DNA of 64,000 nt from Phreatobacter sp. GTDB taxonomy: Bacteria > Pseudomonadota > Alphaproteobacteria > Rhizobiales > Phreatobacteraceae. The notes below the pieces were generated by a model. The model did not search any database and had not been told where the DNA came from. It saw only the letters and a list, made by a program, of their open reading frames with translations. Every line of letters begins with the position of its first letter. Positions within the stretch are counted from its first letter, which is position 1. Below are positions 27,167 to 36,621 of the stretch, in pieces. Where the stretch lies: assembly GCF_022843985.1 (NCBI RefSeq), contig NZ_JALHMP010000020.1, positions 19,782-83,781 on the forward strand. The letters run 5' to 3'. A program made the translations under genes and the position numbers.

Positions 27167-27184
27167 TGTATAATTTCCTTGACG
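27167..27184. promoter_or_regulatory. Imperfect PpsR box 2 with a TATAAT element
   Basis: TGTATAATTTCCTTGACG matches all but the last base of TGT-N12-ACA. It includes a perfect TATAAT (27169-27174), which could be the -10 of a promoter toward bchH, though I see no good -35 at the right distance. It lies 17 bases left of the strong box at 27202. Confidence 0.45.
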
Positions 27185-27201
27185 TCAAGCGACTGCAAAA
27201 G

Positions 27202-27219
27202 TGTCAATCTGACTTGACA
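27202..27219. promoter_or_regulatory. PpsR box 3, strong, upstream of bchH
   Basis: TGTCAATCTGACTTGACA, the extended TGTCA-N8-TGACA. Its right-hand TTGACA (27214-27219) could be the -35 of a bchH promoter with a weak CAATTT-like -10 near 27237, the same geometry as at 1487-1528. On the minus strand its left half also reads TTGACA. Control of both bchH and ppaA is possible. Confidence 0.8.
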
Positions 27220-27528
27220 CGCTGCAGTCTTGCCGGCAATTTCATGGTGTCGCGAGCGTCACCGCAGTCCGGTGGACGGCGCCGACCAGGAGGCGTCCGG
27301 TGCCCATTCGGACAGATCTTGAAGGTGTCCACCTGCCCGAAGGGCCCGGTCGTTGCAGCCCGGCCACGCGGCAGACACCGCGGCTGGACAGTCCCCAGTG
27401 CCCGACCGCGCGCCTTCTGTTCGCCGATCGCCAGGGGCTGGCGGAGGCAATGCCCCGCCAGAGGGAGATGGTTAGGAGGGCAAACGGCGCAGCGTGCCCT
27501 CAACGCATGACGGCGGAGGCGCATTGAG
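27220..27528. other. Leader region before bchH, no gene seen
   Basis: About 300 bases between the strongest PpsR box and the bchH start. No reading frame with convincing composition and no known riboswitch is recognised. GGAGG at 27515-27519 is the bchH ribosome binding site. If transcription starts near 27245, the bchH leader would be about 280 bases long. Confidence 0.5.
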
Positions 27529-30500
27529 ATGGCCAGATCCCCGAATGCCGGAGCCGAGACCCCGATCCGCGTCGTCATCGTCACCATGGACACCCATGTC
27601 GCGAGCGCCACCGACCGGGCCCGCGCGAAGCTCCTGCGCGACCTGCCCGGGCTCGAACTGACCGTCCACGCCGCCTCCGAATGGTCGGCCCATCCGCAGG
27701 CACTGGCGGCCTGCCGCGCGGCGATCGGCACCGCCGACATCATCATCAACACGATGCTGTTCATGGAGGACCATTTCCTGCCGCTGATCGACGCGTTGCA
27801 GGCGCGGCGCGAGAGCTGCGACGCCATGGTGAGCATCATGTCGGCGGGGGAGGTCACCAAACTGACGCGCCTGGGACGATTCCGGATGGACGGCCCGCCG
27901 AGCGGGCCGATGGCCCTGCTGAAGCGCCTGCGCGGCAACAAGGGCAAGCCCGGCGGCGCCGGCGCCGGCCAGGTGAAGATGCTGCGCCGCCTGCCGCAGA
28001 TCCTGCGCTTCATCCCCGGCACCGCGCAGGACGTGCGCGCCTATTTCCTGACGATGCAGTACTGGCTGGCCGGCTCGGAAGAGAACATCGCCAATCTCGT
28101 GCGCTTCCTCATCGACCGCTATGCCGATGGCCCGCGGCGCGGCCTGCGCGGCACCCTGAAGGTCGGCAAGCCCGTCGATTATCCCGATACCGGCGTCTAT
28201 CACCCCGACATGCCCGCTCGCGTGGCGAGCGATACCCGCAGCCTCCCGGCCCGCGCCGGCGCCAAGGGGACGGTCGGGCTCCTGGTGCTGCGCTCCTATG
28301 TGCTGGCCGGCAATGCCGGCCATTACGACGGCGTCATCCGGACCTTCGAGGCCCGCGGCCTCAATGTCATCCCGGTCTTCGCCACCGGGCTCGACGCGCG
28401 CGAGGCGATCGACGCCTTCTTCTTCCGGGACGGCCGTCCGCTCATCGACGCGATGGTGTCGCTGACCGGTTTCTCGCTGGTCGGCGGGCCGGCCTACAAC
28501 GACTCGAAGGCTGCGGAGGAGGTGCTCGCGCGGCTCGATGTGCCCTATATCGCCGCCCATCCGGCCGAGTTCCAGACGCTTGACCAGTGGGGGGCGTCGG
28601 ATCGCGGCCTGCTCCCGGTCGAATCCACGATCATGGTCGCCATTCCCGAGCTCGATGGTGCCACCGGCCCGATCCTGTTCGGCGGGCGCACCGACAAGGC
28701 CGGATCCTGCTCGGGCTGCGCGCGCGGCTGCACCTTCCCGGCCGGCGAGACCGAACGCGACATGCATGTCTGCGCCGAGCGGGCGGAGGTGCTGGTCGCA
28801 CGGACCGAGAAGCTGGTCGCGCTGCGGCGTTCCGAGCGTGCGGCGCGCAAGGTCGCCATCGTCCTGTTCAACTTCCCGCCCAATGCCGGCAATACCGGCA
28901 CGGCCGCCTATCTCTCGGTCTTCGAATCGCTTCACCGCACCATGGCGGCGATGCAGCGCGAGGGCTATGCCATCGACGTGCCGGCGAGCGTCGACGACCT
29001 CAGGCGGGCCATCGTCGAGGGCAATGCCGGTCGCACCGGCGCCATGGCCAATGTCCATGCCCGCATTTCCACCGGCGACCATATCCGCCGCGAGCGCTGG
29101 CTCGGCGAGATCGAGGCGCAATGGGGCCCCGCCCCCGGCCGCCAGCAGAGCGACGGCGCGTCGATCTTCGTGCTCGGCGAGCGCTTCGGCAATGTCTTCG
29201 TCGGCATCCAGCCGAGCTTCGGCTATGAGGGCGATCCGATGCGGCTGCTCTTCGAGAAGGGCTTCGCGCCGACCCACGCCTTCTCCGCCTTCTATCGCTG
29301 GCTGCGCGAGGATTTCGCCGCCCATGCGGTGCTGCATTTCGGCACGCACGGGGCGCTCGAGTTCATGCCCGGCAAGCAGGCGGGACTCTCCGGCCAGTGC
29401 TGGCCCGACCGCCTGATCGGTGACCTGCCCAATATCTACCTCTATGCCTCGAACAACCCGTCGGAAGGCGCCATCGCCAAGCGCCGCGGGGCGGCGACGA
29501 CGGTCAGCTACCTGACGCCGCCGGTCGCCTCGGCGGGCCTCTATCGCGGCCTGCTCGACCTCAAGGTCTCGCTCGACCGCTGGCGCCAGCTGCCGCCCGA
29601 AGATGCGCGCGAGCGCGACGAACTCGCCGTCCTGATCCAGGCGCAGGCGGCGGCCCTCGACCTGGCGGCGCCCGAGCCGGCCTGGCCGGACGGAGCCGAA
29701 AGCCGCATTTCCCGGCTGCGCGCGACCGTTCTCGAACTGGAATACACACTGATCCCGCACGGCCTCCACGTCGTCGGCGAACCGCTCTCGGCCGAAGAGC
29801 GCATCGACATGCTGCTGGCCATGGCGGAATCGGGAGAAGGGGCCCGGCCGGAGCGGGCGCTGGTCGCCACCCTCGTCGCCGGCGCCACCGCCGAACAGGC
29901 ATTGAAGGCCCATGGCCTCGGCCAGGACGCGGCCCTTCTGGCGGCGCTCAAGACGCTGGCGGCGGCCGATGCCCTGCTGGCCGAGGACCACGAGATCGAC
30001 GGGCTGATCCGCGGGCTCGACGGGCGCTTCATCCGTCCCGCCCCCGGCGGCGATCTCCTGCGTACGCCCGCGGTTTTGCCGACAGGGCGAAACCTGCATG
30101 GCTTCGACCCCTTCCGCATCCCCAGCTCCTTCGCCGTCCAGGACGGCGCGAAACAGGCGACGCGGCTGCTGGACCGGCATATTGCCGACGGCAATCCCCT
30201 GCCGGAGACGGTCGCCCTGGTGCTCTGGGGCACCGACAACCTCAAGACGGAAGGCGCGCCGATCGCCCAGGCGCTGGCGCTCATGGGCGCGGCCCCGCGC
30301 TTCGACGGCTATGGCCGCCTCGCGGGGGCCCGGCTCCTGCCGCTCGAGGAGCTGACGCGGCCGCGCATCGATGTGGTGATCTCGCTGTCGGGAATCTTCC
30401 GCGACCTGCTGCCGCTGCAGATCAGGCTGCTGGCGGAGGCAGCCTTCCTCGCCGCCTCGGCCGACGAGCCCTGCGAGCGCAACTTCATCCGCAAACATGC

Positions 30501-31281
30501 GCTGGCCTATCAGGCCGAGCATGGCGGCGACCTCGATACGGCGGCGCTGCGGGTCTTCGGCAATGCCGAGGGCGCCTACGGCTCCAACGTTAACAACCTG
30601 ATCGAGAGCGGGCGCTGGCAGGACGAGGACGAACTGGCCGAGACCTATACCCGGCGGAAGGGCTTCGCCTATGGCCGCGGCGGCCGGGCGGTGGAGCAGC
30701 CGGGCCTGCTGCGGACCGTGCTCGGCGGCGTCGACCTCGCCTATCAGAACCTCGATTCGGTCGAACTCGGCGTCACCACGGTGGACAATTACTTTGACAC
30801 GCTCGGCGGCATCAGCCGGGCCGTCAAGCGCGCCAAGGGCGGCGCTGCCACACCGGTCTATATCGGCGACCAGACGCGCGGCGAAGGCACGATCCGCACC
30901 CTGTCCGAACAGGTTTCGCTGGAGACGCGGACGCGCATGCTCAATCCGAAATGGTACGAGGGCATGCTGAAGCACGGCTATGAGGGCGTGCGGCAGATCG
31001 AGACCCATGTCACCAACACGATGGGCTGGTCGGCGACGACCGGACAGGTGGAGCCCTGGGTCTACCAGAAGCTCACGGAGACCTATCTTCTCGACCCGGC
31101 CATGCGCGAGCGCCTCGCGGCGCTCAATCCGACAGCCTCGGCCAAGCTCGCCAACCGCCTGATCGAGGCCCAGCAGCGCCAGTACTGGCAGCCCGATGCG
31201 GCGACGCTGGCGGCGCTGCAGCAGGCGGGCGACGAGCTGGAGGATCGTCTCGAGGGGATCGGCCTCGAGGTGGCGGCCTGA
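27529..31281 (+). CDS. bchH: Magnesium chelatase porphyrin-binding subunit BchH
   Basis: CobN/BchH-type large subunit, 1250 residues, that binds protoporphyrin IX and receives Mg2+ with BchID. Conserved stretches include ILFGGRTDKAGSC, the cysteine pair region GSCSGCARGCTFP, FGTHGALEFMPGKQAGLSG, SNNPSEGAIAKRRGAATT and MLNPKWYEGMLKHGYEGVRQIE. The start has GGAGG nine bases upstream. It is followed by bchG after one base. In many clusters bchH sits within bchFNBHLM; here those partners are missing from its surroundings. Confidence 0.96.
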   Translation: MARSPNAGAETPIRVVIVTMDTHVASATDRARAKLLRDLPGLELTVHAASEWSAHPQALAACRAAIGTADIIINTMLFMEDHFLPLIDALQARRESCDAMVSIMSAGEVTKLTRLGRFRMDGPPSGPMALLKRLRGNKGKPGGAGAGQVKMLRRLPQILRFIPGTAQDVRAYFLTMQYWLAGSEENIANLVRFLIDRYADGPRRGLRGTLKVGKPVDYPDTGVYHPDMPARVASDTRSLPARAGAKGTVGLLVLRSYVLAGNAGHYDGVIRTFEARGLNVIPVFATGLDAREAIDAFFFRDGRPLIDAMVSLTGFSLVGGPAYNDSKAAEEVLARLDVPYIAAHPAEFQTLDQWGASDRGLLPVESTIMVAIPELDGATGPILFGGRTDKAGSCSGCARGCTFPAGETERDMHVCAERAEVLVARTEKLVALRRSERAARKVAIVLFNFPPNAGNTGTAAYLSVFESLHRTMAAMQREGYAIDVPASVDDLRRAIVEGNAGRTGAMANVHARISTGDHIRRERWLGEIEAQWGPAPGRQQSDGASIFVLGERFGNVFVGIQPSFGYEGDPMRLLFEKGFAPTHAFSAFYRWLREDFAAHAVLHFGTHGALEFMPGKQAGLSGQCWPDRLIGDLPNIYLYASNNPSEGAIAKRRGAATTVSYLTPPVASAGLYRGLLDLKVSLDRWRQLPPEDARERDELAVLIQAQAAALDLAAPEPAWPDGAESRISRLRATVLELEYTLIPHGLHVVGEPLSAEERIDMLLAMAESGEGARPERALVATLVAGATAEQALKAHGLGQDAALLAALKTLAAADALLAEDHEIDGLIRGLDGRFIRPAPGGDLLRTPAVLPTGRNLHGFDPFRIPSSFAVQDGAKQATRLLDRHIADGNPLPETVALVLWGTDNLKTEGAPIAQALALMGAAPRFDGYGRLAGARLLPLEELTRPRIDVVISLSGIFRDLLPLQIRLLAEAAFLAASADEPCERNFIRKHALAYQAEHGGDLDTAALRVFGNAEGAYGSNVNNLIESGRWQDEDELAETYTRRKGFAYGRGGRAVEQPGLLRTVLGGVDLAYQNLDSVELGVTTVDNYFDTLGGISRAVKRAKGGAATPVYIGDQTRGEGTIRTLSEQVSLETRTRMLNPKWYEGMLKHGYEGVRQIETHVTNTMGWSATTGQVEPWVYQKLTETYLLDPAMRERLAALNPTASAKLANRLIEAQQRQYWQPDAATLAALQQAGDELEDRLEGIGLEVAA

Positions 31282-31282
31282 C

Positions 31283-32260
31283 ATGGCCATGGCCGGATTG
31301 ACCGTGCCAGGCAGTGACGCGCCCCGTCCCGGCAGCCGGGACGGTGACCCGGCGGCCCCGGCAGGACCGCAGCGCGCGCGCTACCCGGCCCCCTCGGCGG
31401 TGCTTGAACTGCTCAAGCCGGTCACCTGGTTTCCGCCCATGTGGGCCTTCGCCTGCGGCGTGGTTTCCTCCGGCGTGTCAATCACGGCGCACTGGTCTGT
31501 CGCGCTGATCGGCATCCTCCTCGCCGGGCCGCTGGTCTGTGCCATGAGCCAGGCCATCAACGATTGGTACGACCGCGACGTGGACGCCATCAACGAGCCC
31601 CATCGCCCCATTCCCTCCGGCCGGATTCCGGGGCGCTGGGGCCTCTATATCGCCGGCCTCTGGAGCCTGTTGTCGCTGGCTGTGGCCAGCCTGCTCGGCA
31701 CCTGGGTGGTGATCGCGACGGCGATCGGCCTCGTCCTCGCCTGGGCCTACAGCGCCCCGCCCTTCCGGCTGAAACGCAATGGCTGGCTCGGCAATGCCGC
31801 CTGCGGTTTCTCCTACGAGGGCCTCGCCTGGGTGACAGGCGCGGCGGCGATGCTGGGCGGCGCGCTGCCCTCCTGGCCGATCCTGGCGCTCGCCTTCCTC
31901 TACAGCGTCGGCGCCCACGGCATCATGACGCTCAACGATTTCAAGTCGATCAGGGGCGATCGGATGATGGGCATCGGATCGCTGCCGGTGCGGCTCGGCC
32001 CCGTCGGGGCGGCGCGCATGGCGGCCGCCATCATGGCCCTGCCGCAGGTCGCCGTCATCGCACTGCTGGTTTCCTGGCAGCGGCCGGTCGAAGCCGCGAT
32101 CATCACCGCCCTCCTGGCCGGCCAGCTCCTGATGATGACCCGCTTCCTCAAGGATCCGGTCGGCAAGGCGCTCTGGTACAGCGGCTTCGGCGTGCCGCTC
32201 TTCGTCATGGGCATGATGGCGGCCGCCGTCGCCGTACGCAGTCTGCCGGGCGGGCTCTGA
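31283..32260 (+). CDS. bchG: Bacteriochlorophyll synthase BchG
   Basis: UbiA-family membrane prenyltransferase, 325 residues, that esterifies bacteriochlorophyllide with geranylgeranyl or phytyl diphosphate. LELLKPVTWFPPMW (about 41-54) and the first aspartate-rich motif NDWYDRDVDAINEPHRPIPSG are diagnostic of chlorophyll synthases; the second motif is TLNDFKSIRGDRMMGIGSLP. It starts one base after bchH and ends two bases before a hydrolase gene. In most purple bacteria it lies with bchP instead. Confidence 0.94.
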   Translation: MAMAGLTVPGSDAPRPGSRDGDPAAPAGPQRARYPAPSAVLELLKPVTWFPPMWAFACGVVSSGVSITAHWSVALIGILLAGPLVCAMSQAINDWYDRDVDAINEPHRPIPSGRIPGRWGLYIAGLWSLLSLAVASLLGTWVVIATAIGLVLAWAYSAPPFRLKRNGWLGNAACGFSYEGLAWVTGAAAMLGGALPSWPILALAFLYSVGAHGIMTLNDFKSIRGDRMMGIGSLPVRLGPVGAARMAAAIMALPQVAVIALLVSWQRPVEAAIITALLAGQLLMMTRFLKDPVGKALWYSGFGVPLFVMGMMAAAVAVRSLPGGL

Positions 32261-32262
32261 CC

Positions 32263-33792
32263 ATGATCCGCCTGGCGTGGCAACGCTGGGCAGTCGGTGG
32301 CGCGGCACTGGTCGCCATCATCGTCGCGCTGATCGATCTGCAGGGGGCCGCCGGGGGAATCCGGACGGAGACGATGAGCGCCGACGGCACGCCGATGACG
32401 GTCTATCGTCCGCTGGCCGGCGGGCCGGGACCGGCGGTCCTGATCGCCCATGGCTTCGCTGGCTCGCAGCAGCTCATGCAGCCCTTCGCGGTGACGCTGG
32501 CGCGCCAGGGCTACACTGCCGTCACCTTCGATTTCGCCGGGCACGGCCGCAATCCGAACCCTCTGACGGGCAACATCACCCGCGAGGACGGCGCGACGCG
32601 GACGCTCCTCGACGAGACCGCAAGGGTGGCCGAGCGGGCGAAGGCCCTCGGCGACGGGCGGCTGGCCCTGCTCGGCCATTCCATGGCGACCGACATCATC
32701 GTGCGCCAGGCCCGGCGCGATCCGGCCGTGGCGGCGACCGTCGCCGTGTCGATGTTCTCCCCCGCCGTGACTGCGACGACGCCGCGCAACCTGCTCGTCA
32801 TCGTCGGCGCCTGGGAGGGTGGGCTGAAGGCGGAAGCGCTGCGCGTCACCGGGCTCGTCTCGGGAGCCGTCGCTGCCGTGCCCGGCGTGACCTATGGCGA
32901 TATCGCGACAGGCGGCGCGCGGCGGGTCGCGATCAGCCCGCATACCGAGCATGTCAGCGTTCTCTACAGCGAGACGAGCCTGCGCGAGGCGCTGGCCTGG
33001 CTCGACATGACCTTCGGCCGGCCGCCGGCTGCCGCGCCAGAGCTGGACGGGCGGGGGCCGGCGATCCTTCTGCTGCTCGCCGGGGTCGTGCTGCTGGCCT
33101 GGCCGCTCGCTGCGCTTCTGCCCGTCGTGGCGGACCCGCCTGCCGGCGCCGGGCTTGGCTGGCGGCGCATCTGGTTGCCAGTCATGGCGCCGGCCATCGT
33201 CACGCCGCTCATGCTGCGCCTTGTTCCGACAAACTTCCTGCCAGTCATCGTCGGCGACTATCTGGCCATGCATTTCGCCGTCTACGGGCTGACCACCGCC
33301 CTCGCCACGGCGGTCGTCAGGCCCGGCCACAGCCTGTCGCGGCCTGCCCGGCAGGGCCGGCGCCTCGCAACTGCCGCGGGCGCAGTGATCGCCTTCGGCT
33401 TTATCGCCATTGTCTGGCCCATCGACAGCTATGTGACGTCCTTCGTGCCCCATTCCAGCCGCCTCGTCCTGTTCCTGGCGATGCTCGCGGGGACCCTCTG
33501 CTTCTTCCTCAGCGACGAATGGCTGACGCGCGGCGTCGGCGCCGCCCGCGGTGCCTATGTTGCATCGAAGATCGCCTTTCTCGTCTCGCTCGGTCTTGCC
33601 GTCGCCCTCGATTTCGAGCGGCTGTTCTTCCTTCTCATCATCATTCCCGTCATCGTCGTGTTCTTCGTCGTCTACGGGTTGTTCAGCGCCTGGGCCTACC
33701 GCGCGACGGGCCATCCCTTCGTCGGCGGCAGCGCCAATGCGGTGGCCTTCGCCTGGGCCATTGCCGTGACCTTTCCCTTCCTCGCCCGGTAG
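32263..33792 (+). CDS. Membrane-anchored alpha/beta hydrolase with polytopic C-terminal domain
   Basis: A 509-residue protein starting two bases after bchG, so cotranscribed with bchH and bchG. An N-terminal membrane segment (about 9-25) is followed by a Ser hydrolase domain (about 45-250): HGFAGS (63-68), nucleophile Ser140 in GHSMA, and a likely catalytic histidine near His230 in HTEHVS. From about 266 to the end come roughly eight hydrophobic segments. The family name is unknown to me. Position suggests a job around the tail ester of bacteriochlorophyll or of its precursors, for instance ester cleavage in turnover, but only the operon supports that; a lipid substrate is equally possible. 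It is the last gene on this strand before a convergent gene. Confidence 0.75.
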   Translation: MIRLAWQRWAVGGAALVAIIVALIDLQGAAGGIRTETMSADGTPMTVYRPLAGGPGPAVLIAHGFAGSQQLMQPFAVTLARQGYTAVTFDFAGHGRNPNPLTGNITREDGATRTLLDETARVAERAKALGDGRLALLGHSMATDIIVRQARRDPAVAATVAVSMFSPAVTATTPRNLLVIVGAWEGGLKAEALRVTGLVSGAVAAVPGVTYGDIATGGARRVAISPHTEHVSVLYSETSLREALAWLDMTFGRPPAAAPELDGRGPAILLLLAGVVLLAWPLAALLPVVADPPAGAGLGWRRIWLPVMAPAIVTPLMLRLVPTNFLPVIVGDYLAMHFAVYGLTTALATAVVRPGHSLSRPARQGRRLATAAGAVIAFGFIAIVWPIDSYVTSFVPHSSRLVLFLAMLAGTLCFFLSDEWLTRGVGAARGAYVASKIAFLVSLGLAVALDFERLFFLLIIIPVIVVFFVVYGLFSAWAYRATGHPFVGGSANAVAFAWAIAVTFPFLAR

Positions 33793-33847
33793 CAACCAAG
33801 CGGCGAGGAGAGCGAAGGCGCGCGAGCCTCGCGGAACCGCGTGGGGC

Positions 33848-34771
33848 TCACCGACCCCAGGTGAGCACCATGGCGTCCCGCTCACGGGCCAGTTCGACCA
33901 GCCCCTCCTGCGCCGCCGGATGCGGCAGGGCGAGCGGATGGCGCAGTGCTGCGGACGCAATCACGCCGCCCTCCTGCATCAGGATCTTGGCGGCCGCGAG
34001 CCCGCATTGCCGGTTCTCGTAATTGATCAGCGGCAGCCAGCGCTCATAGGCGGCCTTGGCCGCCGCGCGGTCGCCGGCGAGATAGGGATCGATGATGGTG
34101 CGGATCCCGTCGGGATAGCCGCCCCCCGTCATCGAGCCGGTGGCGCCGGCATCGAGATCGGCCATCAGCGTAATCGCCTCCTCGCCGTCCCACGGCCCCT
34201 CGATGGCGTCGCCGCCGAGTTCGAGGATCGTCCGCAGCTTGGCGGCGGCCTGGGCCACCTCGATCTTGAAATAGGCGACGTTCTCGACCTCGCGCGCCAG
34301 TTTCGCCAGGAAGGCGGGCGACAGCGGCGTGCCGGCGACCGGCGCATCCTGGATCATGATCGGGATCGATATCGCCTCGGAGACGGTGCGGAAGAAGGCC
34401 TCGATGGCCGGCTCGCCGACGCGGAATGTCGCGCCGTGATAGGGCGGCATGATCATCACCATGGCGGCGCCGAGATCCTGGGCCCGGCGCGAACGCTCGG
34501 CGCAGATGTGGCTGGCGAAATGCGTCGTCGTGACGATGACCGGCACGCGGCCCGCGACATGGGCGAGCACGGCCTGCATCACCGTCTCGCGCTCGTCGTC
34601 GGTCAGGACGAACTGCTCGGAGAAATTGGCGAGGATGCACAGGCCCTGCGAGCCCGCATCGATCATGAAGTCGACGCAACGGCGCTGGCCGTCGAGGTCT
34701 AGCCTCCCGTCGCCGTGGAAGATGGTGGGCACGACGGGAAAGACACCGCGATAGGGGCGCGGATGGGGCAT
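33848..34771 (-). CDS. DapA-family aldolase/dehydratase
   Basis: Class I TIM-barrel lyase of the dihydrodipicolinate synthase/N-acetylneuraminate lyase family, 307 residues. The Schiff-base lysine lies in AYFKIE and the barrel tyrosine region is MIMPPYHG. GATGSMTGGGYPDG fits the C-terminal part of the barrel. It is not obviously the biosynthetic DapA; context with an M20 peptidase and small-molecule enzymes suggests catabolism of a keto-sugar acid or similar compound. Substrate unknown. It is convergent with the hydrolase gene to its left. Confidence 0.8.
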   Translation of the reverse strand: MPHPRPYRGVFPVVPTIFHGDGRLDLDGQRRCVDFMIDAGSQGLCILANFSEQFVLTDDERETVMQAVLAHVAGRVPVIVTTTHFASHICAERSRRAQDLGAAMVMIMPPYHGATFRVGEPAIEAFFRTVSEAISIPIMIQDAPVAGTPLSPAFLAKLAREVENVAYFKIEVAQAAAKLRTILELGGDAIEGPWDGEEAITLMADLDAGATGSMTGGGYPDGIRTIIDPYLAGDRAAAKAAYERWLPLINYENRQCGLAAAKILMQEGGVIASAALRHPLALPHPAAQEGLVELARERDAMVLTWGR

Positions 34772-34862
34772 GGACGGTCTCCCTCACGGCCGCGCATCCG
34801 GCGGCTCTGTTGTGGTTGTGGCGTGCCCGCCGGCGAGGCCGGCGGCACCGCTCCTCAGGACG

Positions 34863-36059
34863 TCAGCGCGCCGTCGCCAGCGCGACGGCCAGCCGGCAGG
34901 CGTTCTGGAAGGCGGGGATATCGACCCATTCGTCGACGGTATGGGCCTCGTTCTGCCCGGCGCCGAAGGTCACGGTCTGGATGCCGTGCAGCGTCAGGTA
35001 ATTGGCGTCGAGGCCGCCGTTGACGAGGCGCGGATTGGGGGTGAGGCCGATGGCCTCGACCGCCTGGATGCCGCGCTGCACGACGGGCGCATTCCGGTCG
35101 ATGGCGAAGGAATGGTACTTGCGCTGCCGGCTGAACGACACCCGCCCGGTCTTGCCCTCGCTGCTGACGAGGGTCGCGGCTGCCTTGTGGAAGGCGGCCT
35201 CGAAGGCATCGGTGATGGCGTCGACGAAGGCCATGTCGTGGCTGCGGCTCTCGCCCTCGACATAGCAATAGTCGGTGACGACATTGGTGGCGTCGCCGGC
35301 GCCGCGGCCGTCACGGCCGGCAATGGTGCCGATATTGCTGGTGCCGGCCTTGTCGCCCTTCACCACCTTGCCGAACCAGCCGCCGGCCTGGGCATCGGCG
35401 AGCGCCATGGCGGCGATCATGCTGGCGGAGATGCCGCGCTCCGGCGCGACGCCGGCATGGGAGGCGCGGCCGAAGATCTCCACCGACCAGCCGTCGCCGC
35501 CGACCGCGCCGGTGACGACGTCGGCCGGGCGCGAGCCGTCATAGTTGAAGCCCATGGCCACGGGGCCGACCATGGCGAGATCGATGTAGCGGGCGCCCCA
35601 CAGGCCGCTCTCCTCGCGGACGCAGAAGACCAGCACCAGCGGCGGATGGTCGAGGTTCTGCCGGGCGAGTTCGGCCGCCAGCGAGACGAGCACGGCGCAG
35701 CCGGTGCGGTTATCGCCGCCGAGCGCGGTGTCGCCGCCGGAGACGATCCTGTCGCCGACGATGCGCGCCTTGGCGCCGGCACAGAGCGGCACGGTGTCGA
35801 GATGGGTCGAGAACAGGAGCGGCTCGCCGTTGCTGAGGCTGCCACGGCCGGGGATCTTGACGATCAGGTTGCCGGTCTCGGTGGGGATGGGAATGCGCGT
35901 GTTGGCATCGTCATAGGCAATGGCCTCGGCCGGCACGCCGGCCTCCACCAGCGCACGGGCGACATCCTCGGCAATGGCCTTTTCCTGGCCTGTCACGCCC
36001 TCGACGGCGAGGAAACGCATCAGGCGGTCGAGCGCGGCTTGGGAATCGTGGGTGATCAT
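34863..36059 (-). CDS. M20 family metallopeptidase (PepT-like)
   Basis: Zinc-dependent exopeptidase/deacylase, 398 residues. Metal-binding motifs are STHLDTVP, GGDNRTG and VREESGLWG, with a dimerisation domain between about 190 and 300 (FGRASHAGVAPERG). The similarity is to tripeptidase T-like M20 enzymes; the substrate may be a peptide or an N-acyl amino acid. It lies about 90 bases from the DapA-family gene and is probably cotranscribed with it. Confidence 0.85.
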   Translation of the reverse strand: MITHDSQAALDRLMRFLAVEGVTGQEKAIAEDVARALVEAGVPAEAIAYDDANTRIPIPTETGNLIVKIPGRGSLSNGEPLLFSTHLDTVPLCAGAKARIVGDRIVSGGDTALGGDNRTGCAVLVSLAAELARQNLDHPPLVLVFCVREESGLWGARYIDLAMVGPVAMGFNYDGSRPADVVTGAVGGDGWSVEIFGRASHAGVAPERGISASMIAAMALADAQAGGWFGKVVKGDKAGTSNIGTIAGRDGRGAGDATNVVTDYCYVEGESRSHDMAFVDAITDAFEAAFHKAAATLVSSEGKTGRVSFSRQRKYHSFAIDRNAPVVQRGIQAVEAIGLTPNPRLVNGGLDANYLTLHGIQTVTFGAGQNEAHTVDEWVDIPAFQNACRLAVALATAR

Positions 36060-36168
36060 GTCGGTCTGGCCTGCCGTGGAATGAAGCGGGCATCATGCCG
36101 ATCGCCGCGCCGAGGAACAGTGCGCCAGCGGCAAGGCCGCCCTGCCGGCGCCGCGGGAAGGGCGCCCG

Positions 36169-36621
36169 TCAGGTCACCTCGTAGACATCGAGGACGACGC
36201 GGTCGGGATGCCGCGTCCCCGTGCAGAGGAAGAGCGAGCGCATCAGCCAGGCATGTTCGGGCGCCGAAGCCTCGAAGCGCGGCACGGTGCGGAAATAGAT
36301 CTGCGCCGCATCCACCGCCTCGCCGCGCCGCAGCCGGGCGACGAGGTCGGGCGGTCCGCGGCGGATCCCGGTGTTCTCGACATAGATGCGCGCCCCGTTC
36401 GGGGTCTCGATGACATAGCGCGCATGGATTTCGGCGAGGCCGGCATCGCGGACCAGCTGGTAGTCGGTACCGCCCGGCAAGATGATCCCCGACAGGCGTG
36501 GCCCCGCGACCGTGCCGCCGGTGATCGGGATGAGGCGGCGCTCGCCAAGAGGGGTCGGCCCGACCTCGATCGCGGGCTCCACCGCGGCGGTGATCGTGAA
36601 AGCCCGTTCCAGTCCGGCCAT
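36169..36621 (-). CDS. DUF3237 domain protein
   Basis: Small single-domain protein of 150 residues, DUF3237, an eight-stranded beta-barrel family of unknown function. Typical segments are GERRLIPITGGTVAGPRLSGIILPGGTDYQ and IYFRTVPRFEA. No signal peptide. Genes of this family often lie in catabolic clusters, as here, but no reaction is established. Confidence 0.85.
   Translation of the reverse strand: MAGLERAFTITAAVEPAIEVGPTPLGERRLIPITGGTVAGPRLSGIILPGGTDYQLVRDAGLAEIHARYVIETPNGARIYVENTGIRRGPPDLVARLRRGEAVDAAQIYFRTVPRFEASAPEHAWLMRSLFLCTGTRHPDRVVLDVYEVT

Noticed and set aside
27472..31290. An open frame of 1272 codons on the minus strand opposite the whole of bchH.
   Set aside because: It mirrors bchH almost exactly, its translation is rich in Arg, Gly, Asp and His without domain motifs, and long antisense frames are expected in DNA this rich in GC.
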